Part shown: positions 36,778-45,945 of the stretch, piece after piece
Layout: each line of letters begins with the position of its first letter
Position numbering within the stretch: the first letter of the stretch is position 1
Assembly: GCF_014850955.1 (NCBI RefSeq)
Contig: NZ_JACXSS010000001.1
Location: 310,001-374,000 of the forward strand
Length of the DNA stretch: 64,000 nt
DNA from: Methylomonas albis
Lineage (GTDB): Bacteria; Pseudomonadota; Gammaproteobacteria; Methylococcales; Methylomonadaceae
Direction of reading: 5' to 3'
Notes under the pieces: generated by a model
Database searches by the model: none
What the model saw: the letters and a program-made list of their open reading frames with translations, nothing else
Told to the model about the DNA's origin: nothing
Made by a program: the position numbers and the translations under genes

Positions 36778-38985
36778 ATGGCGATCGATCTGGATGACGA
36801 AATATTGCAAGACTTTCTGGTCGAGGCTGGGGAGATTCTCGATTCTCTGGGTGAGCAACTCGTAGAACTGGAGCAATCGCCTGATGATCTCGATCTTCTC
36901 AACTCCATATTTCGCGGATTCCACACCATCAAGGGCGGCGCCGGCTTTTTGGCTGTCAGCGCCCTGGTCGATATTTGCCATAACGCTGAAGACGTTTTTA
37001 ACGTGCTAAGGCAGGGTGATCGTCAAGTCACGCCGGATTTGATGGATGTGATTTTGCAAGTGGTCGACATCGTTAACGAGATGTTTGGGCAAGTTCGCTC
37101 GGGCACTATGCCAAAATCAGCGGATCAGGGCCTATTGAAACGCTTGAAAGCCTTCGCTGGGCCGGCGGACGTTATCGCCCCTACTGAGATTGTGCTTGAC
37201 AAAGGTGTATCGACCGCAGTTATCGAATCCCATCAGCTATCCCCTCAAGAATCCGCGGCGCAAGACTACGATGCGATGCTCGATCCCGAGGAGTTATTGG
37301 CTAGCGAATCCGCCACCGCGGATGCCGACGAAATTACTGAACAGGAATTTGAAGATCTATTGGATGCCTTACATGGTAAAGGCGGCTCACCCACTGTGCA
37401 CGTTGAGCCGCAAACGGCACCTGTAGCGGATGGGGAAATTAGTGAAGACGAGTTTGAAAATCTGTTGGATGAGTTGCATGGCAAAGGTAAATTTTCGGTA
37501 AAAGCCGAGCAACCTGTTCAAGTTGGCGATTCTGGCGATATTACCGACGAGGAGTTTGACAAGGTACTTGATGCGCTGCACGGTAAAGGTAAGTTCGATG
37601 CAGCCAAGTTGAGCAAGGCTGAAGAGCAAACGGCGGCTGGGAACGATACTCCAAGTGCCAAAGTCGCGGCAGTGTCTGTAGAGAAGCCGGTTGTGGCGGC
37701 TAAATCCACTCCGGTCACTGAGCCGCCCGTGGATGCGGAACCGGAAAAAAGCCTTGGCAAAATGGCGTCAACAGCAGAGTTAGCTGCCGACAAGGGTAAG
37801 GCCGCAACGCCGCAAGCGGATACCACGGTCAGGGTAGATACCCAGATTTTGGACGATATTATGAATATGGTTGGAGAGCTGGTTCTGGTACGCAATCGCT
37901 TCCAAACCCTTAAAGCCAACGCCGAAGCTGGCGAGCAGTTGTCCAAGGCTATATCCAATCTGGACGTGGTGACCGCCGATTTACAATTAGCGGTAATGAA
38001 AACCCGTATGCAGCCCATCAAAAAAGTATTCGGCCGTTTTCCGCGTGTGGTACGCGATTTGGCCCGAAGTCTAAAAAAAGAAATCAGGCTGGAATTGGTT
38101 GGTGAAGAAACCGATCTCGACAAAAATCTGGTCGAGGCGTTGGCGGATCCTTTGGTGCATTTGGTCAGAAACGCTGTAGATCACGGTATCGAATCGCCGG
38201 ATGAGCGCGAAGCCAACGGTAAACCTCGGGAAGGCGTGGTGATATTGAAAGCCTCCCAGGAAGGCGATCATATCCAGTTGTCAATCAAAGACGACGGCAA
38301 GGGTATGAACCCGGACATTCTGCGCGCCAAAGTAGTTGAAAAAGGCTTAATGGATGAAGAAAGCGCCGCCCGTCTTGACGATAAGGAATGTTACAACCTG
38401 ATTTTTCTGCCCGGTTTTTCCACCAAAACCGAAATTTCCGATGTGTCCGGTCGCGGTGTCGGTATGGACGTGGTAAAGACCCGTATCGCGCAAATGAACG
38501 GCGTGGTGGAAATTGATTCGGTGGAAGGCAAGGGCAGTACTATTCTCATCAAGGTGCCGTTGACACTAGCGATTATGCCGACCCTAATGGTGAAGCTGCG
38601 CGGACAGGCTTTCGCGTTACCCTTGGCCAGTGTCTTGGAAATTCTCGATTTGGATTTGAGCAAAACTAACAAAGTCGACGGTCAGCTGGTGGTGATGGTC
38701 AGAAACAAAGCTTTACCGCTATTCTATTTGAGCGAATGGCTGGTGAGAGGTTCCTATTACGCCGGCGAAACACAACCCACCAATCATGTTGTGGTGGTGA
38801 ATGCGGGCGGTAGACACATTGGTTTTGTGGTCGATCAACTGATCGGACAAGAGGAAGTGGTGATTAAAGCCCTTGGCGCCAAGCTACATGGATTGGAAGG
38901 GCTGGCGGGCGCAACCATTACCGGCGATGGCAAGATAGCGTTGATACTTGATGTGCCTGGTCTGATGAAGAAGTATGCAATGTGA
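36778..38985 (+). CDS. cheA: Chemotaxis histidine kinase CheA with three linker repeats
   Basis: The 735-residue kinase has an Hpt domain (phospho-His49 in 'FRGFHTIKGGAGFL'), a long linker, dimerisation domain from about residue 355, the HATPase domain ('LVHLVRNAVDHGIESPDERE', 'GRGVGMDVVKTRI') and a C-terminal CheW-like domain. The linker carries three similar segments near residues 184-203, 219-238 and 253-273, each of the pattern (D/G)-x-I-(T/S)-x-x-E-F-(E/D)-x-x-L-D-x-L-H-G-K-G, spaced about 35 residues. There is no obvious P2 domain. In vibrios the corresponding linker region binds ParP, and a parC/parP pair is encoded downstream, so these repeats may be the docking sites. Confidence 0.95.
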   Translation: MAIDLDDEILQDFLVEAGEILDSLGEQLVELEQSPDDLDLLNSIFRGFHTIKGGAGFLAVSALVDICHNAEDVFNVLRQGDRQVTPDLMDVILQVVDIVNEMFGQVRSGTMPKSADQGLLKRLKAFAGPADVIAPTEIVLDKGVSTAVIESHQLSPQESAAQDYDAMLDPEELLASESATADADEITEQEFEDLLDALHGKGGSPTVHVEPQTAPVADGEISEDEFENLLDELHGKGKFSVKAEQPVQVGDSGDITDEEFDKVLDALHGKGKFDAAKLSKAEEQTAAGNDTPSAKVAAVSVEKPVVAAKSTPVTEPPVDAEPEKSLGKMASTAELAADKGKAATPQADTTVRVDTQILDDIMNMVGELVLVRNRFQTLKANAEAGEQLSKAISNLDVVTADLQLAVMKTRMQPIKKVFGRFPRVVRDLARSLKKEIRLELVGEETDLDKNLVEALADPLVHLVRNAVDHGIESPDEREANGKPREGVVILKASQEGDHIQLSIKDDGKGMNPDILRAKVVEKGLMDEESAARLDDKECYNLIFLPGFSTKTEISDVSGRGVGMDVVKTRIAQMNGVVEIDSVEGKGSTILIKVPLTLAIMPTLMVKLRGQAFALPLASVLEILDLDLSKTNKVDGQLVVMVRNKALPLFYLSEWLVRGSYYAGETQPTNHVVVVNAGGRHIGFVVDQLIGQEEVVIKALGAKLHGLEGLAGATITGDGKIALILDVPGLMKKYAM

Positions 38986-38994
38986 CGCGTCGAT

Positions 38995-40086
38995 ATGACC
39001 ATTCGGGTGCTTATCGTCGACGATTCAAGTTTTATCTGTAAAAGAATTCGGGAAATTTTAGAAGAGGATCAAGAGTTTAAAGTGATAGGCGTTGCCCATG
39101 ACGGTCGCGAAGCGGTCGAGCTTGCGGCAAGTCTACAGCCGGATGTTATTACCATGGATGTGGAGATGCCAGTTATGGATGGCATTACGGCAGTCAAGAA
39201 AATCATGGGTACCCGGCCCTGCCCAATTCTGATGTTTTCTGCCATGACACAAGTCGGCGCGCAAGCAACCCTGGATGCGTTAAATGCCGGTGCTGTCGAC
39301 TTTTTGCCCAAGCAGCTGGAAGACATTGATGCTAATCGCGAAACGGCCCGCTACCTGCTCAGATATCGGGTGAGGATGGTAGCTTCTCAGGCTGCCAGAA
39401 TGTCCTCTCGTTCGGTAACGCGTGCAGTCGTCGACGAACGCGAGGGCTTAATTGCCGAAAAACCAATAGTTAAGCCGGCTCGCGCTACGGCCGCGTGGCC
39501 CAAGGCGTCATCGAGCAGTAAAATCGATCTTTTGGTGGTCGCTGCCTCGACCGGAGGTCCGGTCGCTATGCAATATGTACTCAGCAAAATTCCGGCCGAG
39601 TGTTCGATGCCGATATTGTTGGTGCAGCACATGCCGCCCAATTTCACTAAAAGCTTTGCCGAGCGCCTGAATTTACTCTGCAACATTAAGGTCAGAGAAG
39701 CACAGGATGGCGATGTATTGCAGCCGGGGACAGCGTTGTTGGGGCCGGGCGCGATGCAGATGCAAGTTAAGCAAGTAGCCGGCGAACGGCGGATTGCTTT
39801 AAGGCCCAAGCAAAGCGGGGAAATTTATAGTCCCAGCGTTGACATTACTTTTGACTCACTTTCCGAAGTGTTCGCCGGACATGTGTTGGCGGTGGTGTTG
39901 ACCGGCATGGGGGCCGACGGCAAAGCCGGCGCAGTAAAGTTAAGACAGCGCGGTGCGCAAATTTGGGCGCAAGACGAGGCGACAAGTACTATCTATGGTA
40001 TGCCTAGAGCTATTGTGGAAGCAGGCTTGGCGGATCGTATTTATTCTCTGGACGAGATTGCCAACCAATTTAAGAAATTACAGTAA
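38995..40086 (+). CDS. cheB: Chemotaxis glutamate methylesterase CheB
   Basis: The 363-residue protein has a receiver domain (Asp9, Asp10, Asp55) and a methylesterase domain with 'LVVAASTGGPVAMQYVLSKI' (catalytic Ser), 'LLVQHMPPNFTKSFAERL' (His) and 'VVLTGMGADGKAG' (Asp). It demethylates and deamidates chemoreceptors. A cheR partner is not visible in the window. It overlaps the next gene by one base. Confidence 0.95.
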   Translation: MTIRVLIVDDSSFICKRIREILEEDQEFKVIGVAHDGREAVELAASLQPDVITMDVEMPVMDGITAVKKIMGTRPCPILMFSAMTQVGAQATLDALNAGAVDFLPKQLEDIDANRETARYLLRYRVRMVASQAARMSSRSVTRAVVDEREGLIAEKPIVKPARATAAWPKASSSSKIDLLVVAASTGGPVAMQYVLSKIPAECSMPILLVQHMPPNFTKSFAERLNLLCNIKVREAQDGDVLQPGTALLGPGAMQMQVKQVAGERRIALRPKQSGEIYSPSVDITFDSLSEVFAGHVLAVVLTGMGADGKAGAVKLRQRGAQIWAQDEATSTIYGMPRAIVEAGLADRIYSLDEIANQFKKLQ

Positions 40087-40832
40087 TGGATATTCTCAGT
40101 ATTTTGGGTGTGTTGATAGGCTTTGCCGCGATTATCGGCGGCAATATGCTGGGTGGCGGCGAGCTGGGGTCGCTGGTCAATTATCACGCCTTCATTATTG
40201 TGGTTGGCGGTACGCTGGGAGCAACGCTGTTGCAATTTCCACCTAAAGTATTTCTACGCAGTCTGCGAATTTTGAGTTGGATTTTTGTGCCGGAAAATTT
40301 ACAGCTTAAAAAGCAAATCGACAAAATTGTGCGCTGGAGCTCTTTGGCACGGAAGGAAGGCTTGCTGGGGTTGGAGTCCGTGATCGAAACCGAAAAAGAC
40401 AGTTTTGCCAAGAAAGGTTTGCAGTTGCTCGTCGATGGTAACGAGCCGGAAGTGATACGCGATTGCCTGGAAGTTGAGCTGACTACGAAGGAACATTTGG
40501 ATACCCAGGCTGCCAGGGTTTTCGAGGCTATGGGAGGGTATGCGCCGACCATCGGCATTATCGGCGCGGTAATAGGCTTGATTCATGTGATGCAGAATCT
40601 AGCCAAGCCGGAGTTATTGGGCAGCGGGATTGCTACTGCGTTCGTGGCAACTATCTACGGGGTTGGTTTGGCCAATCTGTTGTTTATTCCAATTGCAAAT
40701 AAGCTGAAGAGCCTGATTTTTGAAGCATCGCAAGCGCGGGAAATGGTGATAGAAGGTATTTCCTCGATAGCGGAGGGTGAAAACCCGCGCAATATCGAGT
40801 TGAAATTGTCCGGTTTTTTATTGGAAAAATAG
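40086..40832 (+). CDS. motC: Flagellar stator protein of the MotA/MotC type
   Basis: The 248-residue protein has four membrane helices and the MotA-family segments 'HAFIIVVGGTLGATLLQFPP' and 'PTIGIIGAVIGLIHVMQNL', with 'LGSGIATAFVATIYGVGLAN'. The length and position after cheB match MotC of Pseudomonas rather than E. coli MotA. It forms the proton channel with the next gene product. Confidence 0.93.
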   Translation: MDILSILGVLIGFAAIIGGNMLGGGELGSLVNYHAFIIVVGGTLGATLLQFPPKVFLRSLRILSWIFVPENLQLKKQIDKIVRWSSLARKEGLLGLESVIETEKDSFAKKGLQLLVDGNEPEVIRDCLEVELTTKEHLDTQAARVFEAMGGYAPTIGIIGAVIGLIHVMQNLAKPELLGSGIATAFVATIYGVGLANLLFIPIANKLKSLIFEASQAREMVIEGISSIAEGENPRNIELKLSGFLLEK

Positions 40833-40842
40833 TGGAGGCCTT

Positions 40843-41724
40843 ATGAGTCGGCGCAGACGTAGGCCATTGCAACAGGCCGATAACCACGACCGTTGGATGG
40901 TGTCTTACGCCGATTTTGTGACCTTGCTATTTGCCTTTTTTGTGGTGATGTATTCGATTTCGTCGGTTAATAAGGGCAAATACGAAACATTTTCCGAGTC
41001 CTTGGACCAGGCTCTGTTTCACAACGAAAAGATTCAAAAAGAAGTCGAGCCAATTCAGATTGGTGTGATTCCCACCACGATCCAACCTATTGAGCTGCCT
41101 AATTTGGCTACAGCCGAGGAACGTGAGCTAAGCGAGGAGATTTTGCAGGAAAAGCAGCGGCTTAGCGAAGTCTCCGAGCAGTTTCAAGGTGCATTGCAAC
41201 CTTATGTCGAAAGCAAGCTCGTCGGTATTAAAAAGCACGATTTCTGGGTGGAATTGGAAATGAACAGCGAATTGCTGTTTGCCAGCGGTAAGGCGGAGCT
41301 GTCGACTAAGGCTATCCCGGTGCTGGAAAAAGTCGCGCAAGTGATAAGAGATGTGCCGAATGTGATTAACGTGGAGGGCTACACGGATAACATACCGATT
41401 TCTACCGGCTTTTACCCGTCTAATTGGGACTTATCCTCGGCCAGGGCGACCAGCGTGGTCAAAGAATTGGTAAAAAACAATATTCCGGCGACGCGATTAT
41501 CGGCGGTGGGCTATGGAGAATTTCATCCTATCGCCGATAACAAAGACGAAGAAGGGCGCTTCAAGAACCGGCGAGTTGTATTGGTGCTGATGTCGCAAGC
41601 CTTTGCTCGTTACGGCATGACAGACGATGAACGCGCAAAAGTGCTGAATTTGGCGCCGTCGCAGCCCAGCCCGCCACCTGAAACCGCAGTTGAAAAGACG
41701 CCGGAAACGCCGGTTCAGTTATGA
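40843..41724 (+). CDS. motD: Flagellar stator protein of the MotB/MotD type
   Basis: The 293-residue protein has an N-terminal basic stretch, one membrane helix with the proton-binding Asp ('WMVSYADFVTLLFAFFVVMY'), a periplasmic linker and an OmpA-like peptidoglycan-binding domain ('VINVEGYTDNIPISTGFYPS', 'NWDLSSARATSVVKEL'). The C-terminal tail is Pro-rich. It anchors the stator to the cell wall. Confidence 0.94.
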   Translation: MSRRRRRPLQQADNHDRWMVSYADFVTLLFAFFVVMYSISSVNKGKYETFSESLDQALFHNEKIQKEVEPIQIGVIPTTIQPIELPNLATAEERELSEEILQEKQRLSEVSEQFQGALQPYVESKLVGIKKHDFWVELEMNSELLFASGKAELSTKAIPVLEKVAQVIRDVPNVINVEGYTDNIPISTGFYPSNWDLSSARATSVVKELVKNNIPATRLSAVGYGEFHPIADNKDEEGRFKNRRVVLVLMSQAFARYGMTDDERAKVLNLAPSQPSPPPETAVEKTPETPVQL

Positions 41725-42524
41725 AAATATGGTCAGTTTCCAATCAAAAAGGCGGAGTCGGAAAAACGACTACCGTGGTAACACTGGGTGGCTTGTTGTC
41801 GTCCTGGGGGTTTAGGACTTTGCTGGTCGATTTGGATCCGCACGGTTCGCTGACCAGCTATTTTAAGATGAATCCGGATGAGATCGAGCAGGGTGTATAC
41901 AATTTATTTCTCGATGCTAGCGAGAAAAAGAAAAACATTGATCCGGCAGTTTATATCACCAAGACCGATTTTGACGGTATCGATGTCTTGCCCGCATCGA
42001 CCGCTATCGCCACTTTGGATAGGCAGGTCGCCGCAATCGGCGGCATGGGCTTGGTAGTTGCTACCGCATTAAACAAAGTGGCCGACCAATATGATTATGT
42101 GATTATCGATAGTCCGCCGATGTTGGGCGTGTTAATGATCAATGCACTGGCGGCCTGCGATCATTTGATTATTCCGGTTTTAGCCGAGTTTCTGGCCTTA
42201 AAAGGCCTGGATCGAATGGTGCATACCATAAAAATGGTGTTCCATTCCCGGAAAACGCCGCCTAAATTCACTATTGTGCCGACCATGTTCGACAAACGCA
42301 CCAAGGCGGCCCGCGACAGTTTAGCGGCGTTACATCAGCAGTACCCGGACAATGCCTGGAGTTCCGTCGTGCCGGTGGATACTAAAGTGCGGGATGCCAG
42401 CCAGGCCGGTATTCCCTTGCCCCTGTATGACAAAAATGCGCGTGCGGCCGAAGCCTATGCCGAATTGTTGGAACTGTTATTGCTTGATAAGAGTCCAGAC
42501 AAAAACTTGGCGCCGCATAAATGA
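41721..42524 (+). CDS. parC: ParA-like ATPase of the chemotaxis cluster (ParC type)
   Basis: The 267-residue protein has the Walker A 'SVSNQKGGVGKTTTVVTLGG' and 'LLVDLDPHGSLTSYFKM', the ParA/Soj family pattern. In vibrios and pseudomonads the ParA-like protein between motB/motD and the CheW genes (ParC) places chemotaxis arrays at the cell pole. No partner parB or centromere is nearby, which argues against plasmid or chromosome partitioning. It overlaps motD and parP by 4 bases each. Confidence 0.85.
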   Translation: MKIWSVSNQKGGVGKTTTVVTLGGLLSSWGFRTLLVDLDPHGSLTSYFKMNPDEIEQGVYNLFLDASEKKKNIDPAVYITKTDFDGIDVLPASTAIATLDRQVAAIGGMGLVVATALNKVADQYDYVIIDSPPMLGVLMINALAACDHLIIPVLAEFLALKGLDRMVHTIKMVFHSRKTPPKFTIVPTMFDKRTKAARDSLAALHQQYPDNAWSSVVPVDTKVRDASQAGIPLPLYDKNARAAEAYAELLELLLLDKSPDKNLAPHK

Positions 42525-43252
42525 CTCAGGCAAAACCACCCCCCAGTATCGTTCATCAACAGCTAGCACTCGATGTTTACTTGCAGACGCTGTTGGATGA
42601 CGTACCCGAAGCGGAGGAAACTGTTAGCGTAAAACCGACGGTAGTGGCGGAACGACTTGTCGTTGAGGTGCCTATCAAGTTTCCGGCTCCTGCTCCGGTC
42701 GTGACCAGCAGTCCAAAAGCCAGCGCCAAAGCGCTGGTCAGGAACCGACAAACCAAGCTTGTAGAGCCGGAAATCCCGGCTAAACTACAGGCATTGTCTA
42801 TAATGCCGGATTGGTCGCAATACGAGTTTCAGGCTTTGTTTTTTAAGGTTGATAAGCTGATATTGGCAACACCATTGATCGAGTTGTCGAGAACGATCAA
42901 AATCGACCGCAAACCCACGAAAATTCCCGGACAACCCTCTTGGTTCTTAGGTTTGCTGGACGAGCATGATAGCCGTATCGGCGTACTCGACACTAGGCAG
43001 CTGATTTTCGGCAAAAGCCGAGGCTTGCAGTCGGATAGTGAAGATTATCCGTTCGAGCGCATTCTAATAACCCAGGATAAAAAATGGGGTTTGGTGTGTG
43101 ATGAAATTCTCTCCATCGGTAAAGTAAAGCCTGATGGTGTCAGATGGCGAACGGCCAGACAAAAAAAACCATGGTTAATCGGCACGGTAATAGACGAGTT
43201 GACAGCGATCATCGATGTTAAACAGCTGGTACCGCATAGAAAAAATAGTTAA
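42521..43252 (+). CDS. parP: CheW-domain array-anchoring protein (ParP type)
   Basis: The 243-residue protein has a variable N-terminal part of about 95 residues rich in Pro, Ala and Val, then a CheW-like domain ('YEFQALFFKVDKLILATPLI', 'PSWFLGLLDEHDSRIGVLDT'). ParP proteins link ParC to CheA and keep CheA in polar arrays. The family assignment rests on the CheW-like C-terminus together with the position directly after parC and before cheW. It is an atypical CheW rather than the main adaptor. Confidence 0.82.
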   Translation: MTQAKPPPSIVHQQLALDVYLQTLLDDVPEAEETVSVKPTVVAERLVVEVPIKFPAPAPVVTSSPKASAKALVRNRQTKLVEPEIPAKLQALSIMPDWSQYEFQALFFKVDKLILATPLIELSRTIKIDRKPTKIPGQPSWFLGLLDEHDSRIGVLDTRQLIFGKSRGLQSDSEDYPFERILITQDKKWGLVCDEILSIGKVKPDGVRWRTARQKKPWLIGTVIDELTAIIDVKQLVPHRKNS

Positions 43253-43273
43253 ACAGCATCTGGATACAGCAAA

Positions 43274-43747
43274 ATGAGCGAAGATAAAAAACAAGGCGAC
43301 CCTATCATGCAATGGGTGACTTTTTGTCTGGGCGACGAAAAGTACGGCATCAATGTCATGCAAGTGCAAGAAGTGTTGCGTATTACCGAGATTGCTCCGG
43401 TGCCCGGCGCGCCTTCCTATGTGTTGGGAATTATCAATTTACGCGGTAACGTGGTCACCGTCATCGATACCCGTAACCGTTTCGGCTTACCCTCAAAGGA
43501 CACCGACGACGCATCTCGAGTGGTCATTATCGAGACCGATCGGCATATCATCGGCATTTTGGTGGATAGCGTCGCTGAAGTCGTGGAAATGCGCGCTTCC
43601 GAGATTGAGACCGCGCCTAATGTCGGCAATGAAGAAAGCTCAAAATACATTCAAGGCGTCACCAGTCGCGACAATCATTTGTTAATTCTGGTGGATTTGA
43701 ATAAATTCCTCAGCGACGACGAAAAAGCCGAGCTGGACATGTTTTGA
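43274..43747 (+). CDS. cheW: Chemotaxis adaptor protein CheW
   Basis: The 157-residue protein is a single CheW domain with 'YGINVMQVQEVLRITEIAPV', 'YVLGIINLRGNVVTVIDTRN' and 'RVVIIETDRHIIGILVDSVA'. It links chemoreceptors to CheA. It follows the ParP-type gene by 21 bases and is the canonical adaptor of this cluster. Confidence 0.95.
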   Translation: MSEDKKQGDPIMQWVTFCLGDEKYGINVMQVQEVLRITEIAPVPGAPSYVLGIINLRGNVVTVIDTRNRFGLPSKDTDDASRVVIIETDRHIIGILVDSVAEVVEMRASEIETAPNVGNEESSKYIQGVTSRDNHLLILVDLNKFLSDDEKAELDMF

Positions 43748-43779
43748 TTGCCTAAATAGGCATGCGAGCGAGGTGCAAT

Positions 43780-43944
43780 ATGACCGAGATAACACCGATC
43801 ACGCCTTTTTCACCTGTGCACACGATATACAAGGTGGAGCGGGAAGAACGTGAAAAACGCCCTCCGCGAAAACAACCGCAAACCAAACCCGACCAAAGCA
43901 AAAACGATAAGCAGCCAGCCGAGCACGTTGACGAAATAGTGTGA
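43780..43944 (+). CDS. Small charged protein between cheW and the DUF2802 gene
   Basis: The 54-residue product starts 'MTEITPITPFSPVHTIYKVE' with GAGGTG a few bases before the ATG. It is rich in Lys, Glu and Pro and looks disordered in its second half. Its TGA overlaps the next ATG (GTGATG), which supports real translation and coupling. Small proteins of this kind occur at the same place in Pseudomonas-type motility operons. Function is unknown. Confidence 0.65.
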   Translation: MTEITPITPFSPVHTIYKVEREEREKRPPRKQPQTKPDQSKNDKQPAEHVDEIV

Positions 43945-44369
43945 TGAACGAATATTTAATGCTGGTTTTGGCGGGGGTAGTCGTATTTATCTTAGCGATG
44001 ATAGTTTGGTTATTGCGCCAGCAGCAAACACTAAAACAGCAATTTCAACTCCTTGAAGAGCGGGTACAGCGTAGCAACGAGGACGTAGCCGGCCTTTGTT
44101 CCGCCGCTGTGGCTGTGGATCGGCGGCTGGCTGTTAACGACTCGCGCTTAAATAGCATTGTGGATCAAGTCAATACTCAACGGCAAACCACCGTGACCAG
44201 CGTAACCCCTGCAGAGGCTATTCCCGCAAGCGGCTATGAAGATGTGATCCAAAAAATCCGCAGCGGGGTTGGCATTGAGGCGCTGGTCAGGGATTGCGGT
44301 TTAACCCGTGACGAAGCGGTTTTGTTGATGCGCTTACATGGCGGCAGCAAGCGTACCGGTTTGGGTTAG
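43944..44369 (+). CDS. DUF2802-family protein, last gene of the motility operon
   Basis: The protein of 141 residues has an N-terminal membrane helix ('LMLVLAGVVVFILAMIVWLL'), a coiled-coil-like middle (about 25-70), and a C-terminal 'YEDVIQKIRSGVGIEALVRD' with 'CGLTRDEAVLLMRLHG', the DUF2802 signature. DUF2802 genes commonly close the fliL-cheW operon in pseudomonads and relatives. It converges on the LPS glycosyltransferase gene, with a 4-base overlap of the two ends. Confidence 0.85.
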   Translation: MNEYLMLVLAGVVVFILAMIVWLLRQQQTLKQQFQLLEERVQRSNEDVAGLCSAAVAVDRRLAVNDSRLNSIVDQVNTQRQTTVTSVTPAEAIPASGYEDVIQKIRSGVGIEALVRDCGLTRDEAVLLMRLHGGSKRTGLG

Positions 44370-45199
44370 CTACAGTTCGTTTTCAAATATTGACTGACGC
44401 CCAGGTCCGCGCGAATCATCGTTCTATCGGCAACTCGCTGTAACAAACGCTGATAGTTCTCATCGTGTTGGCTTCTGTCGTTATGCCGGTGCCAAAGATG
44501 TAAAACGGGTACCGCGAAGCGGCCCTCTTTGCGTTTGACGCCGTAATGAATCAAACGGATCACCAGATCCGAGTCTTCATATCCCCAGCCTTCGAAAGCT
44601 TCATCAAACCCGTTAACTGCCAGAAAATCGTCTTTCCAGACCGCCAGATTGCAGGTCATGGCTTTTTGCCAATTCTGCGGTTGCCGATAACGCCAGCTGT
44701 GCAGCGGTAAATACAGTAAAGGCAACAAACGGTTGATGCGGCCTTGCAGTCGTTGCAATAAAAAAAAGCCATGTGACTGTTCATGCAGCGGTATTTTCTG
44801 CCGCAATACCTGCGAGGTGTAACACTCGCTCAATAACAGCCGGTTGCCCGGAACGAAATAACCGGTTTCAGCCAGTTGTCGATGATGGCTAATAAAATCC
44901 GGTAGCGCGACGCAATCGCCGTCCATAAATAGCAGATAATCGCCGCGACTGGCGGCAACTGCCTTGTTACGGATAGTGCCGGCCCTAAACCCCTTATCTT
45001 CATGCCAAATATGCCGCAACGGAATTTCGCAGGTTTCGATAAAGTCTTTGATCAGTTCCTGCGTTGCAGTGCCGGAGCCGTCGTCGGCGACGATGATTTC
45101 AAAACGGCGATCTTGCTGAGCCAATAGTGCGAGCAAACAAGCGGAAAGCGCGTCCGGCCAGTTATAGGTGGTGACGATGACCGAGATCAAGCCGTTCAT
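44366..45199 (-). CDS. Family 2 glycosyltransferase
   Basis: The protein of 277 residues has the GT-A fold motifs 'SVIVTTYNWPDALSACLLAL', 'FEIIVADDGSGTATQELI' and 'LLFMDGDCVALPDFI', and a C-terminal 'VNGFDEAFEGWGYEDSDLVI' typical of chondroitin-type GT2 enzymes. It probably adds a sugar to the LPS core or O-chain. The start is ATG 45197-45199, overlapping the upstream gene by 4 bases (ATGA), which is better than the longer frame from 45220. Confidence 0.9.
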   Translation of the reverse strand: MNGLISVIVTTYNWPDALSACLLALLAQQDRRFEIIVADDGSGTATQELIKDFIETCEIPLRHIWHEDKGFRAGTIRNKAVAASRGDYLLFMDGDCVALPDFISHHRQLAETGYFVPGNRLLLSECYTSQVLRQKIPLHEQSHGFFLLQRLQGRINRLLPLLYLPLHSWRYRQPQNWQKAMTCNLAVWKDDFLAVNGFDEAFEGWGYEDSDLVIRLIHYGVKRKEGRFAVPVLHLWHRHNDRSQHDENYQRLLQRVADRTMIRADLGVSQYLKTNCS

Positions 45200-45945
45200 T
45201 TGCTTGCTGCTGTACGGCAAAGCTCGCGTAGTTTCAGGTATTTGTAATAACTACCCTCGGCGTTGGATATGGCAAGCATCAGGCCTTCCGCGCCGTCCAA
45301 AATGGCTGCCTGGATGAAGTAAGTGCGGATGAACGTCCACAGGCCTTTGCCAATGGCTTTACCCAAGCTGGCGCGCTTACCGTTAGTAAACAGTTTCTCG
45401 GCGCCCAGAGAGGAATAAGTGTTGATCTTATGCAGCACCTCTGCCGGGTCTACGAAGGCTTCATGCAAGATTGGATTGTTAAGCTGATGGATAGTCCCCT
45501 TAACTTCAATACGCTCATGCACGACTTCGCTGTTGAATTGCCCGGCATCGCGGCGAAACAGTCTTAACACATAATCCGGCCACCAACCGCCATGTTTGAT
45601 TTGCTTGCCGCAGTAGCTGGATAAGCGGGGGATCTCAAAGCCATGTGCCTCGCTCTTCTGCATGGCGTGCTGTATTTCATCCTTTAATGCCGGTCCAATT
45701 TCTTCGTCGGCATCGATAGACAGCACCCATTCGCCACTAGCCTTATCCAATGCCCGCTGCTTTTGCGGGCCAAATCCGGGCCAGTCGGTGATGAATACTT
45801 TATCGGTAAATAGTCGGCAAATTGCGACGGTATCGTCGCTACTACCGGAGTCTAGAACGATGATTTCATCGGCCCAAGCAACCGATGCCAGACAGCGGCC
45901 GATATGTTGCGCCTCGTTTTTGGTGATGACGATAACGCTAAGCAT
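45196..45945 (-). CDS. LPS core glycosyltransferase, WaaE/KdtX type (GT2)
   Basis: The 249-residue protein has 'LSVIVITKNEAQHIGRCLAS', 'EIIVLDSGSSDDTVAICR' and 'EWVLSIDADEEIGPALKDEI', followed by 'RLFRRDAGQFNSEVVHERI', the pattern of WaaE-like core beta-glucosyltransferases. It is cytosolic or membrane-associated. Its start overlaps the O-antigen ligase gene by 8 bases. Confidence 0.9.
   Translation of the reverse strand: MLSVIVITKNEAQHIGRCLASVAWADEIIVLDSGSSDDTVAICRLFTDKVFITDWPGFGPQKQRALDKASGEWVLSIDADEEIGPALKDEIQHAMQKSEAHGFEIPRLSSYCGKQIKHGGWWPDYVLRLFRRDAGQFNSEVVHERIEVKGTIHQLNNPILHEAFVDPAEVLHKINTYSSLGAEKLFTNGKRASLGKAIGKGLWTFIRTYFIQAAILDGAEGLMLAISNAEGSYYKYLKLRELCRTAASK

Noticed and set aside
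37518-38123. A 201-codon minus-strand open frame opposite cheA
   Set aside because: It is a Ser/Ala-rich shadow of the cheA linker and dimerisation domain; no start site or motif supports it.
41721-42524. Chromosome or plasmid partitioning ParA
   Set aside because: There is no parB or parS-like repeat nearby, and the gene is overlapped on both sides by motility genes, which fits the ParC type.
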